A stretch of 64,000 bases of DNA, taken from NCBI RefSeq assembly GCF_000010805.1, contig NC_012522.1:4712001-4776000 (forward strand), given 5' to 3'. Origin of the DNA: Rhodococcus opacus B4. GTDB lineage: Bacteria > Actinomycetota > Actinomycetes > Mycobacteriales > Mycobacteriaceae. Position numbers and translations under genes: made by a program. The notes below the pieces were generated by a model, which worked only from the letters and a program-made list of their open reading frames with translations, was not told the origin of the DNA and did no database searches. Shown here piece after piece: positions 1 through 9,258 of this stretch (the stretch's first letter is position 1; each line of letters starts with the position of its first letter).

Positions 1-304
1 TCCCGGCGCCGCCCTGGATGACGTCGACGACGAACTGCTCGTGCCAGCGTCCGTCGACGATCTCCCGGCACGCCTGCCCGATCGCGTCGGCGCGGCGGGG
101 GTCGAGAATCCCGAGTTTCTCGTTGGCGCTCGCCGCGGCCCACTTGACGTACGCGAGTCCGCGGATCAGGTAGGGGTTGGTGGAGATCGTGCGGCCGGTG
201 ATCGGGAAGTTCTCGACCGCCCGCAGCGTGTGGATTCCCCAGTAGGAATCCGCAGGTACTTGGCGGTCGCCGAGCAGATCGTGTTCTGTTCGCGTTTCGA
301 GCAC
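1..304 (-). CDS. aspA: aspartate ammonia-lyase, N-terminal part (runs off window)
   Basis: The reverse strand gives 101 codons of an aspartase/fumarase-superfamily enzyme, which deaminates L-aspartate to fumarate and ammonia in the cytosol. Diagnostic stretches are GDRQVPADSYWGIHTLRA near the N terminus, NFPITG, and FVVDVIQGGAG just before the window edge; the last would lead into the family GTSTNMN motif outside the window. I place the start at GTG 304-302 because an in-frame TGA lies five codons upstream and GAGGA sits 9 nt before the GTG. The catalytic signature loop is not included, so activity cannot be judged. The gene is divergent from a GntR/FadR-type regulator, and a palindromic operator candidate lies between them. 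Identification as aspartase rather than fumarase rests on the GIHTLRAVENF wording. Confidence 0.88.
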   Translation of the reverse strand, partial: MLETRTEHDLLGDRQVPADSYWGIHTLRAVENFPITGRTISTNPYLIRGLAYVKWAAASANEKLGILDPRRADAIGQACREIVDGRWHEQFVVDVIQGGAG

Positions 305-423
305 TTGATCAATTCCTCACGGGGATTCGCGCGAGCGTTGCTCTGCACGGATGCGGTGGACGGAGTCTGCTGCTCGAAGAGGGTGGTTTCTCGGTCGAGC
401 CACCCGGCTATCCACCTGCCAGG

Positions 424-434
424 CTGTCAGACAG
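424..434. promoter_or_regulatory. GntR/FadR-type operator, copy 1
   Basis: CTGTCAGACAG is an 11-bp palindrome around a single central A in the 220-bp gap between aspA and the divergent regulator. It contains GTC-A-GAC, which fits the GTM-N(0-1)-KAC core known for FadR-subfamily operators. An identical copy lies at 531-541. Operator function is inference from motif, repetition and position. Confidence 0.6.
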
Positions 435-524
435 GTGCAATTGTTACCTCGCTCACTTGCAGTCGTCAACCCGGGGCCCCGCGCCGTGTTGACGTCGCAG
501 CCGGGGCGTGAGCAGAATATCCCC

Positions 525-1244
525 ATGAACCTGTCAGACAGCTGGGCAGCCAGGCGCCCCGTCACGGCGCGGGTCAGTGCCGCGGAGGCGGTCCTCGCGG
601 ATCTTCGTGACGCGATCACCTCGGGTGAGCTGTCGGTCGGTGAACGTCTCCCGTCCGAGGCGTCCCTCGCGGCGCGGCACGGAGTCAGCCGGTCCGTGAT
701 CCGGGAGGCGCTGCGGTCCTGCCACGCGCTCGGGCTCACGGAGACGAAATCGGGCCTCGGCACGTTCGTCGTCAGCGATTCGATCGCCCGCGACCTCGAC
801 TTCGGGAACTATGCGGCCAACGAGCTCGTCGAGGCGCGCCCGCACGTGGAGATTCCCGCCGCCGGCTGGGCGGCTCAGCGGCACACCGCCGAGGATCTCG
901 CCGCCCTTCGTGGTCTGGTCGACCAGATGCGGGACGAGGACGATCCACTCGTGTGGGTGTCCCTCGACGCGCAGTTCCATGCGTTCATCGCCCGGACGAG
1001 CCGGAACCGCGTGTTCGAATCCGTGATCGTCGACATCCGCGAAGCCCTCACCCGGCAGTCCGAAACGCTGAATCTGGTTGCGGGACGGCAGCAGAAGTCG
1101 AACGACGAGCACGACCGGATCGTGGACGGCATCGCATCCGGAAGCTACGACAAGGCCGCCCGCGCCATGGCCGAACACCTGGACGCGGTGCGGGTCGCAC
1201 TGGAATCCGTGGTCGGAGAAGCCGGCCCGGACGATCGACAGTAA
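525..1244 (+). CDS. GntR family regulator, FadR/FCD subfamily
   Basis: A 239-residue cytosolic DNA-binding regulator. Residues about 15-85 form the GntR winged helix-turn-helix (LRDAITSGELSVGERLPSEA, then GVSRSVIREALR and the wing LGTFV). Residues about 95-230 form the all-helical FCD effector domain, with the His-bearing DAQFHAFIARTSRN segment that usually helps bind metal and a carboxylate effector. The open frame extends further upstream, but ATG 525 gives a normal N terminus for the family. Divergent from aspA and followed 11 bp later by a CitE-like lyase, it probably controls one or both. Two identical operator candidates flank its start. The effector is unknown; an organic acid is the family norm. 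Confidence 0.85.
   Translation: MNLSDSWAARRPVTARVSAAEAVLADLRDAITSGELSVGERLPSEASLAARHGVSRSVIREALRSCHALGLTETKSGLGTFVVSDSIARDLDFGNYAANELVEARPHVEIPAAGWAAQRHTAEDLAALRGLVDQMRDEDDPLVWVSLDAQFHAFIARTSRNRVFESVIVDIREALTRQSETLNLVAGRQQKSNDEHDRIVDGIASGSYDKAARAMAEHLDAVRVALESVVGEAGPDDRQ
531..541. promoter_or_regulatory. GntR/FadR-type operator, copy 2 (inside codons 3-6 of the regulator)
   Basis: This is an exact second copy of CTGTCAGACAG, 107 bp from the first and just downstream of the regulator's ATG at 525. An operator here could block transcription of the regulator itself, and the pair could loop or cooperate to cover the aspA promoter as well. The exact duplication of a perfect palindrome makes chance unlikely; autoregulation is inferred. 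Confidence 0.55.
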
Positions 1245-1255
1245 GGACCGGAACC

Positions 1256-2086
1256 ATTCTCACAGCACAACCCCTCGACGCCCGGCACGCACGATCCTGG
1301 CTCCTGGTATCCGCCTCGCGGACCGGGGATTTCGACCTCGCCGACCGGAGCGACGCCGACGCCGTCATCCTCGACCTCGAGGACGGGGTGGTCACCGACG
1401 AACGATCGGACGCCCGGCGGTCCGTCGCCGAATGGTTGTCCGGTGACGGCGCCGCCTGGGTCCGGATCAACGCCGCGACCACCGCGGACTGGTCTGCCGA
1501 CGTGGACGCGCTGTGCGGGCTACCCGGACTACAGGGTGTCATGCTGGCGAAAAGTGAATCCGGGCAACAGGTCCGGGACACCGCCGCCCGGCTGGGCGGG
1601 ACCGTTCCCGTGCTCGCTCTCGTCGAGTCCGCGCGCGGCATCGAATTCGCGTTCGACATCGCGTCCGAGTCCGCCACGCTGCGATTGGCGTTCGGTAGTG
1701 GCGATTTCCGGCGGGACACGGGAGCGGGCGCCGAGCCGGACGCGCTCGCCTACGCCCGCGGCCGCCTCGTCGTCGCGAGCGCCGCCGCCGGGATCGCGGC
1801 ACCGATCGACGGACCCACCCTCGTCGACGATCGCGACACGAGGGTCGAGGCCCTGGCCGTCACGCGGTCGATGGGGATGTCCGGCAAGCTGTGCATGCAC
1901 GCCGCGCACACCGGCGACGTCAACCGCGAACTGAGCCCGTCCGCAGAGGACGCAGCGTGGGCCGACGAGGTGATCGGTCGCCTCGGCGCCGACGGCTCGG
2001 GTGTCCGGAGCGGCAGCGACCGGCCGCAACTCGCGCGCGCCCTGACCATTCGCACCCGACTGGACGCGCTCCGGCTGTCCTACTAG
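1256..2086 (+). CDS. CitE-like HpcH/HpaI aldolase/citrate lyase family protein
   Basis: A 276-residue TIM-barrel lyase of the CitE / L-malyl-CoA lyase family, which cleaves or hydrolyses (acyl-)CoA thioesters or aldols with Mg2+. Visible family features are SDADAVILDLEDGVV near residue 25, VESARGIEFAFD with the metal-binding Glu, and LRLAFGSGDFRRDTG. The usual late GKxxIHPxQ motif reads GKLCMHAAH here. The substrate is unknown. No ATG, GTG or TTG suits the N terminus: the frame upstream lies inside the regulator and the next GTG would remove the first beta strand. AAGGA at 1243-1247 sits 8 nt before ATT 1256, so ATT is the best start. It follows the GntR regulator by 11 bp and is probably co-transcribed. 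Confidence 0.78.
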   Translation: MLTAQPLDARHARSWLLVSASRTGDFDLADRSDADAVILDLEDGVVTDERSDARRSVAEWLSGDGAAWVRINAATTADWSADVDALCGLPGLQGVMLAKSESGQQVRDTAARLGGTVPVLALVESARGIEFAFDIASESATLRLAFGSGDFRRDTGAGAEPDALAYARGRLVVASAAAGIAAPIDGPTLVDDRDTRVEALAVTRSMGMSGKLCMHAAHTGDVNRELSPSAEDAAWADEVIGRLGADGSGVRSGSDRPQLARALTIRTRLDALRLSY

Positions 2087-2093
2087 GGCGTAT

Positions 2094-3179
2094 CTAGTCG
2101 TACGGGCCCGAGATCGACGTCTCGGCGAGCCGGGACAGGCCCTCGCGGATGTGGCGCGCCCAGAGTCCGCCGATCCCCTCGACCGACTGCAGGTCGGCGG
2201 CCGTCGCCGCCAGCAGCGACTGCAGTGTTCCGAACGAGCCGACGAGCCGGTGAATCTGGTTGAACTGCAACCGGGGAACACGAGTCAGGACGCGGTAGCC
2301 GCGAGGGCTCATCGGGGCCTCGAGTGCCTCGATGGTGCCCGGGTAGCCGAACGCCCGCGCCAACGTGGTGAGGTCGAGAAGGTCTGCGTCCGTGATCCTG
2401 TCGAGCGCGGTGAGCGACTTCTCGACGTCCTCGGCGGGCGCCGGCCCGGATCCGGCCAGATAGTCGCGCACGATGAGTTCTCTCGCCACGTCGTTGTCGC
2501 CGACGAGTTCCTCGAGCTGCAGCGCGAGCTGCCGCCCGTCCGTCCCGAGCTCGAGCACGTCCTGCTCGATCTCGACGGACACGCGCCGCACCATCTCCAG
2601 GCGCTGCACCACGGTCAGGGCGTCGCGGAGCGTGACGAAATCCTCGATCTCCACGACCGACAGCTGGCGGGTCACCTCGTCGAGCCGCGCCTTGTACCGC
2701 TCGAGGGTGGCCACCGCCTGATTGGCGCGCGACAGGATCGTGGCGGACCCGTCGATGACGTGCCGGATGCCGCCGACGTACACGCTGACGATGCTCATCG
2801 ACTGGCTGACCGACACCACCGGGTACCCGGTCTGCATCGCCGTCCGCTCGGCGGCACGGTGCCGGGTGCCGGACTCGACGGTCGGGATCTTGTGGTCGGG
2901 CACCAGCTGGACGTTGGCGCGCACGATGCGCGACCCGTCGGTGGACAGGACGACGGCGCCGTCCATCTTCGACAGCTCACGCAGGCGGGTGGGGGCGAAC
3001 TCCACGTCGAGTTCGAAGCCGCCGTCGCAGATTTCTTCCATCTGCTCGTCGTAGCCGAGGACGATCAACGCACCCGTGCGGCCGCGCAGAATGCGTTCCA
3101 GGCCGTCGCGAAGTGCAGTTCCGGGAGCCAGCCGGGCAATCGTTTCGCGCAGTGCAGACGACGACTCGGCATCGTTCAT
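2094..3179 (-). CDS. disA: DNA integrity scanning diadenylate cyclase DisA
   Basis: A 361-residue protein that makes cyclic di-AMP from two ATP while scanning DNA for branched structures. The N-terminal DAC domain (about 1-145) carries both catalytic signatures, DGA at 73-75 and GTRHR at 104-108. A helical spine follows, and a helix-hairpin-helix DNA-binding tail covers roughly the last 65 residues ([20 protein letters not shown]). Length equals that of characterised DisA proteins. It runs opposite to the thioesterase at 3265 and lies near radA, the same neighbourhood as in mycobacteria. All catalytic residues appear intact, so an active c-di-AMP synthase is expected. Confidence 0.95.
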   Translation of the reverse strand: MNDAESSSALRETIARLAPGTALRDGLERILRGRTGALIVLGYDEQMEEICDGGFELDVEFAPTRLRELSKMDGAVVLSTDGSRIVRANVQLVPDHKIPTVESGTRHRAAERTAMQTGYPVVSVSQSMSIVSVYVGGIRHVIDGSATILSRANQAVATLERYKARLDEVTRQLSVVEIEDFVTLRDALTVVQRLEMVRRVSVEIEQDVLELGTDGRQLALQLEELVGDNDVARELIVRDYLAGSGPAPAEDVEKSLTALDRITDADLLDLTTLARAFGYPGTIEALEAPMSPRGYRVLTRVPRLQFNQIHRLVGSFGTLQSLLAATAADLQSVEGIGGLWARHIREGLSRLAETSISGPYD

Positions 3180-3250
3180 CGCGCAATACTCCCGCTGAGG
3201 TAGACGTCACTTGTCGGGGACCGCCGCAGAAACACGTCCGGACCCGCGTT

Positions 3251-3264
3251 TAGATTACCTATCC
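3251..3264 (+). promoter_or_regulatory. probable leaderless promoter of the thioesterase
   Basis: TAGATT at 3251-3256 fits the actinobacterial -10 box TANNNT and ends 8 nt before ATG 3265, so the first transcribed base would be at or next to the start codon. There is no Shine-Dalgarno sequence before this ATG. This favours ATG 3265 over the upstream in-frame TTG at 3211. Confidence 0.45.
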
Positions 3265-3828
3265 ATGAGTGGTACCTGGACTTTGCCCGACGACCTGACC
3301 CTGCCAGGCCGGGTCGACAGCTTTCCCGCCGCAGGTCAGCCGGTGCCGCGCCACTGGTCGAGGTGCTTCGGGTGCGGAGACCAGTCGCCCGCCGGGATGT
3401 CGATGAGCTTCACCGCCGGGGGCGGTCTCGACGTGTGGGGGCGGCTCGAGGTGGCACCCCGCTACCAGGGCGGTCCGGGGGTGATCCACGGCGGAATCCT
3501 CTCGACCGCGTTCGACGAGGCGCTCGGCATGGTATGCCGGTCGATCGTCGACGGACCGGTGGTCACGGGACATCTCGAGATCGACTTCGCCAGGCCCATA
3601 CCGCTGGGTTCCGTCCTCGAATTCCACGCGCGGGTCGACGGGTCGATCCGCCGCAAGGTGTACGCGAGCGCCGAAGCGCGCATCGTCGAGGGGCCGACGG
3701 CCGACCCCGGCGTGGTCGTGGCGAGGTCGCGGGGGTTATTCGTCACCGTCACGGCCGAGCACTTCGAGAAGACGAAGGACTACGTGGACGGCGTCCCGGA
3801 GCGGCCGTTCGGCACCTCGTCGATCTGA
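3265..3828 (+). CDS. PaaI-family hotdog-fold thioesterase
   Basis: A 187-residue protein of the PaaI/YbgC-type hotdog thioesterases, which hydrolyse acyl-CoA esters in the cytosol. A Cys-rich lead (HWSRCFGCGDQSPAG) precedes the hotdog domain, as in many actinobacterial members. The catalytic segment GVIHGGILSTAFDEALG contains the conserved HGG, with the Asp/Glu pair following. The frame stays open to TTG 3211, but ATG 3265 is preceded by a leaderless-type -10 box, so I prefer it. The gene sits between divergent disA and convergent radA; no pathway link is evident. The substrate cannot be read from sequence. Confidence 0.82.
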   Translation: MSGTWTLPDDLTLPGRVDSFPAAGQPVPRHWSRCFGCGDQSPAGMSMSFTAGGGLDVWGRLEVAPRYQGGPGVIHGGILSTAFDEALGMVCRSIVDGPVVTGHLEIDFARPIPLGSVLEFHARVDGSIRRKVYASAEARIVEGPTADPGVVVARSRGLFVTVTAEHFEKTKDYVDGVPERPFGTSSI

Positions 3829-3861
3829 CGGTTACCGCGGGCGACGCAGTCCGTCCGAGCG

Positions 3862-5244
3862 TCACCGCAGCGACAGTATGGCTGCGTCGAGGTTCCCGAC
3901 CTCGGTGACCTTCATGCCCTTGGGCGCCGCCCCGGAATCGAGCGGCACGATGGCGCGGGTGAATCCGAGGCGGTGCGCCTCCGCGAGCCTTCGCCCGACG
4001 CCAGGCACCCGGCGCACCTCGCCGGCCAAACCGACCTCGCCGAGGATCACGAGCCCGTCCGGAACGGCCCGGTCCCGGACCGCCGACGCGACGGCGAGGG
4101 CCAGCGCCAGGTCGGCGGACGGCTCGGTCATCCGCATGCCGCCGACGGTGGCCGCGTAGACGTCCTGCTTCGCGATCTGCACGCCGCACCGGCGGTCGAG
4201 CACGGCCAGGACCATGGCCACCCGGGCGCTGTCGAGTCCGCTCACGGCGCGGCGGGGCGCGGGCATGGACGTCGCCGCGACGAGGGCCTGCACCTCACCG
4301 AGGAGGGGCCGTTTGCCGTCCATCATGACGGTGACGGCGGTTCCGGGCACAGCTTCGGCGCGGTGGTGGAGGAACAGTCCGGACGGGTCGCTGATGCCGG
4401 CGATGCCGTCTTCCCGCAGTTCGAAGCAACCGACTTCGTCGGCGGCACCGAAACGGTTCTTGACGCCGCGCACCATCCGCAGCGTCGAATGCTTGTCGCC
4501 CTCGAAGTGCAGCACCACGTCGACGAGATGCTCGAGCGACCGCGGACCGGCGACCGCACCGTCCTTGGTGACGTGGCCGATGAGGAGTACCGGCACGCCG
4601 CTGGCCTTGGCGAGGGAGGTGAGGGCGCTGGTGACGGCCTTCACCTGGGTGACGCCTCCGACCACGCCGTCGACGTCCGCGGCCAGCATGGTCTGCACGG
4701 AGTCGACGATCAGCAGGGTGGGGCGCACCTGTTCGACGTGACCGAGGACGGTCGCGAGGTCGGATTCGGCGGCGAGGTAGACCCGCTCGTGGACGGCGCC
4801 GGTGCGGTCGGCCCGCAGGCGCACCTGCCCGGCGGATTCCTCGCCGGTGACGTAGAGCGACCGGTCGTCCGGGCCGCGGCGGGCCCACTGGTGGACCACC
4901 TCGAGGAGCAGGGTCGACTTGCCGACGCCGGGTTCGCCGGCGAGGAGAACGACGGAACCGGGCACCACACCGCCGCCGAGGACACGGTCGAGCTCGTCGA
5001 TGCCGGTCGGCTTGGCGCGGGTGGATGTGCTGTCGATCCGCGTGATCGGGGTAGCCGGGGTGGACGGAAGGACCGCTCCCGCTCCCGCTTTCGCGAGCGA
5101 GGCGCCGGGGCGGCTCGCGACGGACGCGACGATCGGGGCCTCGTCCATCGAACCCCAGCTCCCGCATTCGGGGCACCGCCCGACCCATTTGGGAACCGTG
5201 CACTGGCACGACGAGCAGCGGAAGCTGGATTTGAGTTTGGCCAC
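3862..5244 (-). CDS. radA: DNA repair protein RadA (Sms)
   Basis: A 460-residue RecA-like helicase that drives branch migration during homologous recombination. An N-terminal four-Cys zinc finger (CxxC at 10-13 and 24-27) is followed by the ATPase core with Walker A GEPGVGKS at 103-110 and the RadA-specific KNRFG motif at 262-266. A Lon-like domain closes the protein (about 300-460). Size and order of domains match the family, and no residue loss is seen. It is convergent with the thioesterase gene and lies 46 bp downstream of nothing on its own strand except lpqE, which runs the same way further upstream. Neighbourhood with disA and carD is conserved in mycolic-acid bacteria. Confidence 0.95.
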   Translation of the reverse strand: MAKLKSSFRCSSCQCTVPKWVGRCPECGSWGSMDEAPIVASVASRPGASLAKAGAGAVLPSTPATPITRIDSTSTRAKPTGIDELDRVLGGGVVPGSVVLLAGEPGVGKSTLLLEVVHQWARRGPDDRSLYVTGEESAGQVRLRADRTGAVHERVYLAAESDLATVLGHVEQVRPTLLIVDSVQTMLAADVDGVVGGVTQVKAVTSALTSLAKASGVPVLLIGHVTKDGAVAGPRSLEHLVDVVLHFEGDKHSTLRMVRGVKNRFGAADEVGCFELREDGIAGISDPSGLFLHHRAEAVPGTAVTVMMDGKRPLLGEVQALVAATSMPAPRRAVSGLDSARVAMVLAVLDRRCGVQIAKQDVYAATVGGMRMTEPSADLALALAVASAVRDRAVPDGLVILGEVGLAGEVRRVPGVGRRLAEAHRLGFTRAIVPLDSGAAPKGMKVTEVGNLDAAILSLR

Positions 5245-5290
5245 CCGGCCAGCCTAGGTATCGGGTCCGACAGCGGACCCGGGACGGCTG

Positions 5291-5923
5291 CTAGTGTCCG
5301 CCGCCCTCGGCCTCGGTGCCGGGCGACTTGTCGGAGACGTGCCGCTCGGTCTCGTGGCCCGCATCGACGGGCACCGACACGGTGACGTCCCCGGCCTTCT
5401 CGAATGCGAACGTGACGGGGAAGGTGAGGCCCGGGCGGACGCCTTCCTTCAGGTTGTTCAGGGTGACGAGGACGACGTCGGTCGGCGCGTCGGCGCTCTC
5501 GTCCGTCGCGGCGGCGGCGTCGGCGGACGCTTCGGCGTCTTCGCCCGGCAGGCCGGCGACGAGCGCGCTCTGCGGGTCGATCTCGAGGCCACCGGCCGAC
5601 TCGCCGAGGGTGACGGACTGCGCGAAGTCGGTGCTGATGCGGGTCAGCTTGTCCGGGGTGTCCTCGTTGTTGTTGATCGCGGTGAACGCGAGGACGGCGT
5701 TGCCGCCCGGCTCGAGGCTGTACTCGGCGGAGTTGGGGTAGACGACGTGCACGTTGCGCAGGGCGATCGACCCGGCGTCCGCGCTGTTGCCGTTGACCGC
5801 GGCGACCTGACTCGACGTCTGAGTGATCTGGCCCGCACTGCACGCGGACAGCACGAGGGCTGCGCCGGCAGCGAGAGCGACGGCGGTAGCGACTCGGCGA
5901 GTCGACTTGTCGAGAGCAGTCAC
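5291..5923 (-). CDS. lpqE: LpqE-like lipoprotein
   Basis: A 210-residue exported lipoprotein. A Lys/Arg-bearing N terminus, a hydrophobic stretch and the lipobox VLSAC put the lipidated Cys at about residue 28. The mature part is a beta-rich domain (NVHVVYPNSAEYSLEPGG, then TLNNLKEGVRPGLTFPVTF) followed by an acidic, His-containing tail ending GGGH. In mycobacteria lpqE sits between carD and radA exactly as here, which supports the name; its role is not established. Relation to copper-chaperone-like lipoproteins is possible but I do not see a clean Met/His motif. The start is GTG 5923 because GGAGGA lies 7 nt upstream; the frame continues further but lacks a ribosome site. Confidence 0.82.
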   Translation of the reverse strand: MTALDKSTRRVATAVALAAGAALVLSACSAGQITQTSSQVAAVNGNSADAGSIALRNVHVVYPNSAEYSLEPGGNAVLAFTAINNNEDTPDKLTRISTDFAQSVTLGESAGGLEIDPQSALVAGLPGEDAEASADAAAATDESADAPTDVVLVTLNNLKEGVRPGLTFPVTFAFEKAGDVTVSVPVDAGHETERHVSDKSPGTEAEGGGH

Positions 5924-6150
5924 GAGTTGTCCTCCGGTGTCAGGTTCGCACTTCAACTAGGCAGAGTAGTAGTTCGCCCGCATGGCCTGCTCGCTGGGTA
6001 CGCACAATGGTTGTCTGCGTGCGGTTTCGGTGCTTGGGAACGGCCCGATCGGGGTGTCCGGAATGCACGTATCAGGACCCCTGTCAACCCCTAGGGTCAC
6101 GCCACGATGCCCCTGACCTGCACCGTTGATGCGACCAGGATCCGGACACG

Positions 6151-6675
<525 letters not shown>

Positions 6676-6693
6676 ACAGTCGCGATACCCACA

Positions 6694-7374
6694 GTGGCCG
6701 AGGGAAGAGGTCCTGTAGTCGCGCTGGTTCCCGCCGCAGGTCAGGGTGTGCGTTTGGGCGAGAACAAGCCCAAGGCATTCGTTGATCTCGGTGGGACGAC
6801 CATGCTGACACGCGCGGTCGACGGGCTCCTGCAGTCGGGGGCTGTCGACCGCGTCGTCGTGATCGTCCCGGAAGAACTCGTCGAGTCGACGCGCAGCCTC
6901 CTCCCCGGTCACGTCACCGTCGTAGCCGGCGGAAGCGAGCGGACCGGCTCGGTTCGCGCCGGACTCGCCGTCGCGGACGACGCCGAATACGTCCTCGTGC
7001 ACGACGCCGCCCGCGCCCTGACACCGCCGTCGCTCATCGCGCGAGTGGTCGCGGAACTGCGGTGCGGCCGCCGCGCGGTCATTCCCGTCCTCCCGGTGGC
7101 GGACACCATCAAGACCGTCGACGTTCTCGGCGCGGTCACCGGCACCCCCGAACGGTCCGAACTGCGGGCCGTGCAGACGCCGCAGGGTTTCACCGCGGAA
7201 CTGCTCCGCCGCGCGTACGCCGCCGCCGACGGCATCGCCACGGACGACGCCGGCCTGGTGGAGCGCCTCGGCGAACGGGTCCGCAGCATCGTCGGAGAAC
7301 CCACAGCATTCAAGATCACCACGCCGCTGGACCTCGTGCTGGCCCGCGCGCTGGTGGAAGAGGGAGCGCACTAG
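6694..7374 (+). CDS. ispD: 2-C-methyl-D-erythritol 4-phosphate cytidylyltransferase
   Basis: A 226-residue enzyme of the non-mevalonate (MEP) isoprenoid pathway, transferring CMP from CTP to methylerythritol phosphate. The N-terminal nucleotide-binding signature reads [19 protein letters not shown]. Downstream are [18 protein letters not shown] and the TPQGF motif near residue 165, all typical of IspD. The start is GTG 6694. The stop TAG shares one base with the GTG of ispF, so the two are translationally coupled. The product feeds polyprenyl carriers, menaquinone and carotenoids. Confidence 0.95.
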   Translation: MAEGRGPVVALVPAAGQGVRLGENKPKAFVDLGGTTMLTRAVDGLLQSGAVDRVVVIVPEELVESTRSLLPGHVTVVAGGSERTGSVRAGLAVADDAEYVLVHDAARALTPPSLIARVVAELRCGRRAVIPVLPVADTIKTVDVLGAVTGTPERSELRAVQTPQGFTAELLRRAYAAADGIATDDAGLVERLGERVRSIVGEPTAFKITTPLDLVLARALVEEGAH

Positions 7375-7850
7375 TGCGAGTCGGAATCGGGACGGACGTC
7401 CACCCGATCGAGCAGGGACGGCCGTGCTGGATGGCGGGCCTGCTGTTCGAGGACGAGAACGGCTGCGCGGGCCATTCCGACGGCGACGTCGCCGTCCACG
7501 CGCTCTGCGACGCCCTGCTCTCCGCCGCCGGCCTCGGCGATCTCGGCTCCGTCTTCGGAACCGGCCGGCCCGAGTGGTCCGGGGTGAGCGGCGCCGCGAT
7601 GCTCGCGGAGGTCCGCCGGCTCCTGGAACAGGACGACTTCGGTGTCGCCAACGCCGCGGTCCAGGTGATCGGGAACCGGCCGAAGATCGGCCCGCGCCGG
7701 AACGAGGCGCAGAAGGTGCTCAGCGACATTCTGGGCGCCCCGGTTTCGGTGTCCGCGACCACCACGGACGGGCTCGGTCTCACCGGCCGCGGCGAGGGGA
7801 TCGCCGCGATGGCCACCGCGTTGGTCATTCCCGATCGAAGCGCCAGGTAG
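7374..7850 (+). CDS. ispF: 2-C-methyl-D-erythritol 2,4-cyclodiphosphate synthase
   Basis: A 158-residue enzyme cyclising CDP-methylerythritol phosphate with release of CMP, a later step than ispD in the MEP pathway. Metal ligands appear in [10 protein letters not shown] (Asp8, His10) and [12 protein letters not shown] (His42). The C terminus has [17 protein letters not shown], the family substrate-binding end. The GTG start overlaps the ispD stop by one base (TAGTG). Length matches the trimeric enzyme. The IspD and IspF genes lie in tandem rather than fused. Confidence 0.95.
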   Translation: MRVGIGTDVHPIEQGRPCWMAGLLFEDENGCAGHSDGDVAVHALCDALLSAAGLGDLGSVFGTGRPEWSGVSGAAMLAEVRRLLEQDDFGVANAAVQVIGNRPKIGPRRNEAQKVLSDILGAPVSVSATTTDGLGLTGRGEGIAAMATALVIPDRSAR

Positions 7851-7861
7851 GATCGCTGGTC
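7848..7861 (+). promoter_or_regulatory. possible leaderless promoter of cysS, overlapping the ispF stop
   Basis: TAGGAT at 7848-7853 begins with the ispF stop codon and ends 8 nt before GTG 7862. It fits TANNNT, and no Shine-Dalgarno sequence precedes the cysS GTG. This would allow cysS to be transcribed independently inside the operon. Purely motif-based. Confidence 0.35.
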
Positions 7862-9256
7862 GTGACCCTGCGCCTATTCGACACCGAGACGCGGGCCTTG
7901 CGTGACTTCGCTCCGCTGGCCCCTGGACACGCATCGGTGTACCTGTGTGGCGCCACGGTGCAGGGCGACCCCCACATCGGCCACGTACGCAGCGGCGTCG
8001 CCTTCGACGTGCTGCGACGCTGGCTGCTCGCCCACGACTACGACGTGGCGTTCGTCCGCAATGTCACGGACATCGAAGACAAGATCCTGAACAAGGCCGC
8101 CGAGGCGGGCAGGCCGTGGTGGGAGTGGGCCGCCACGTTCGAGCGGTCCTTCACGTGGGCCTACCAGCAGCTGGGTGTGCTGCCTCCGTCCGTCGAGCCG
8201 CGCGCCACCGGGCACATCACACAGATGGTCGAGATGATGCAGCGCCTCATCGACAACGGTCACGCGTACGCGGCTGGCGGCGACGTCTACTTCGACGTCC
8301 GCAGCTACCCGCGGTACGGCAGCCTGTCCGGGCACAAGCTCGACGACGTGCACCAGGGCGAGAGCGCCGGCGAATGCAAGCGCGATCCCCGCGACTTCAC
8401 GTTGTGGAAGGCGGAGAAGCCGGGCGAGCCGTCGTGGCCGACGCCGTGGGGCCGCGGCAGGCCGGGCTGGCACCTCGAGTGCTCCGCGATGGCCGAGTTC
8501 TACCTCGGGGCGGCGTTCGACATCCACTGCGGCGGCCTGGACCTGGTGTTCCCGCACCACGAGAACGAGATCGCGCAGGCCAAGTGCGCCGGCGACGACT
8601 TCGCGCAGTACTGGCTGCACAACGGCTGGGTCACCATGGGCGGCGAGAAGATGTCGAAGTCGCTCGGCAACGTTCTCTCCGTGCCGAACGTGCTGAAAAA
8701 GGTGCGGCCGCAAGAGCTTCGGTACTACCTCGGCAGCGCCCACTACCGGTCGATGCTCGAATACTCCGACACCGCGCTCGACGAGGGCGCGGCCGCGTAC
8801 CGCCGCATCGAATCGTTCGTCATGCGCACGCAGGAGCGCGCCGGTGAAGTGACGATCGGCCGGTGGACGGACGCGTTCGCTCGCGCGCTCGACGACGACC
8901 TCGCCGTCCCCGCCGCTCTCGCCGAGGTGCACGGCAAGGTCCGCGAGGGCAACATCGCGCTCGACGGGGGAGATCTCGAGGGGGCGCGCGCAATCGCGTC
9001 GCAGGTCCGGGCCATGCTCGGAATCCTCGGCGTCGACCCGCTGGACGAGCACTGGACTCAGGAGACCGCGGACGCGTCCGCGGCAACCGACGCCCTGGAC
9101 GTTCTGGTCCGGGCCGAACTCGAGCGCAGGCAGACTGCCCGCGCCGAGAAGAACTGGGCTGTGGCCGACGAGGTGCGTGACCGTCTCATCCGGGCAGGCA
9201 TCGAGGTCACCGATACCCCCAACGGGCCCGAGTGGTCTCTCAAGGCAGGACAGTAG
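7862..9256 (+). CDS. cysS: cysteinyl-tRNA synthetase
   Basis: A 464-residue class I aminoacyl-tRNA synthetase. The HIGH signature occurs in [15 protein letters not shown] near residue 40 and KMSKS in [11 protein letters not shown] near residue 265. Zinc ligands are visible at CGATV, in WHLECSAM and in HCGG...HHENE. The C-terminal helical anticodon-binding region is complete. Mycothiol ligase MshC is a close paralogue, but gene order (between ispF and rlmB as in mycobacteria) and full length favour CysS. The GTG start lies 11 bp after ispF. Confidence 0.95.
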   Translation: MTLRLFDTETRALRDFAPLAPGHASVYLCGATVQGDPHIGHVRSGVAFDVLRRWLLAHDYDVAFVRNVTDIEDKILNKAAEAGRPWWEWAATFERSFTWAYQQLGVLPPSVEPRATGHITQMVEMMQRLIDNGHAYAAGGDVYFDVRSYPRYGSLSGHKLDDVHQGESAGECKRDPRDFTLWKAEKPGEPSWPTPWGRGRPGWHLECSAMAEFYLGAAFDIHCGGLDLVFPHHENEIAQAKCAGDDFAQYWLHNGWVTMGGEKMSKSLGNVLSVPNVLKKVRPQELRYYLGSAHYRSMLEYSDTALDEGAAAYRRIESFVMRTQERAGEVTIGRWTDAFARALDDDLAVPAALAEVHGKVREGNIALDGGDLEGARAIASQVRAMLGILGVDPLDEHWTQETADASAATDALDVLVRAELERRQTARAEKNWAVADEVRDRLIRAGIEVTDTPNGPEWSLKAGQ

Positions 9257-9258
9257 TA

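Noticed and set aside
3211-3264. TTG 3211 as start of the thioesterase
   Set aside because: It would add 18 residues not typical of the family, and a -10-like box sits just before ATG 3265.
6126-6131. TTGATG as -35 box of carD
   Set aside because: The 22-bp spacing to the -10 element is too long; an extended -10 promoter explains the region better.
7862-9256. cysS as mycothiol ligase mshC
   Set aside because: The two are similar, but the ispF-cysS-rlmB order and full 464-residue length point to the tRNA synthetase.
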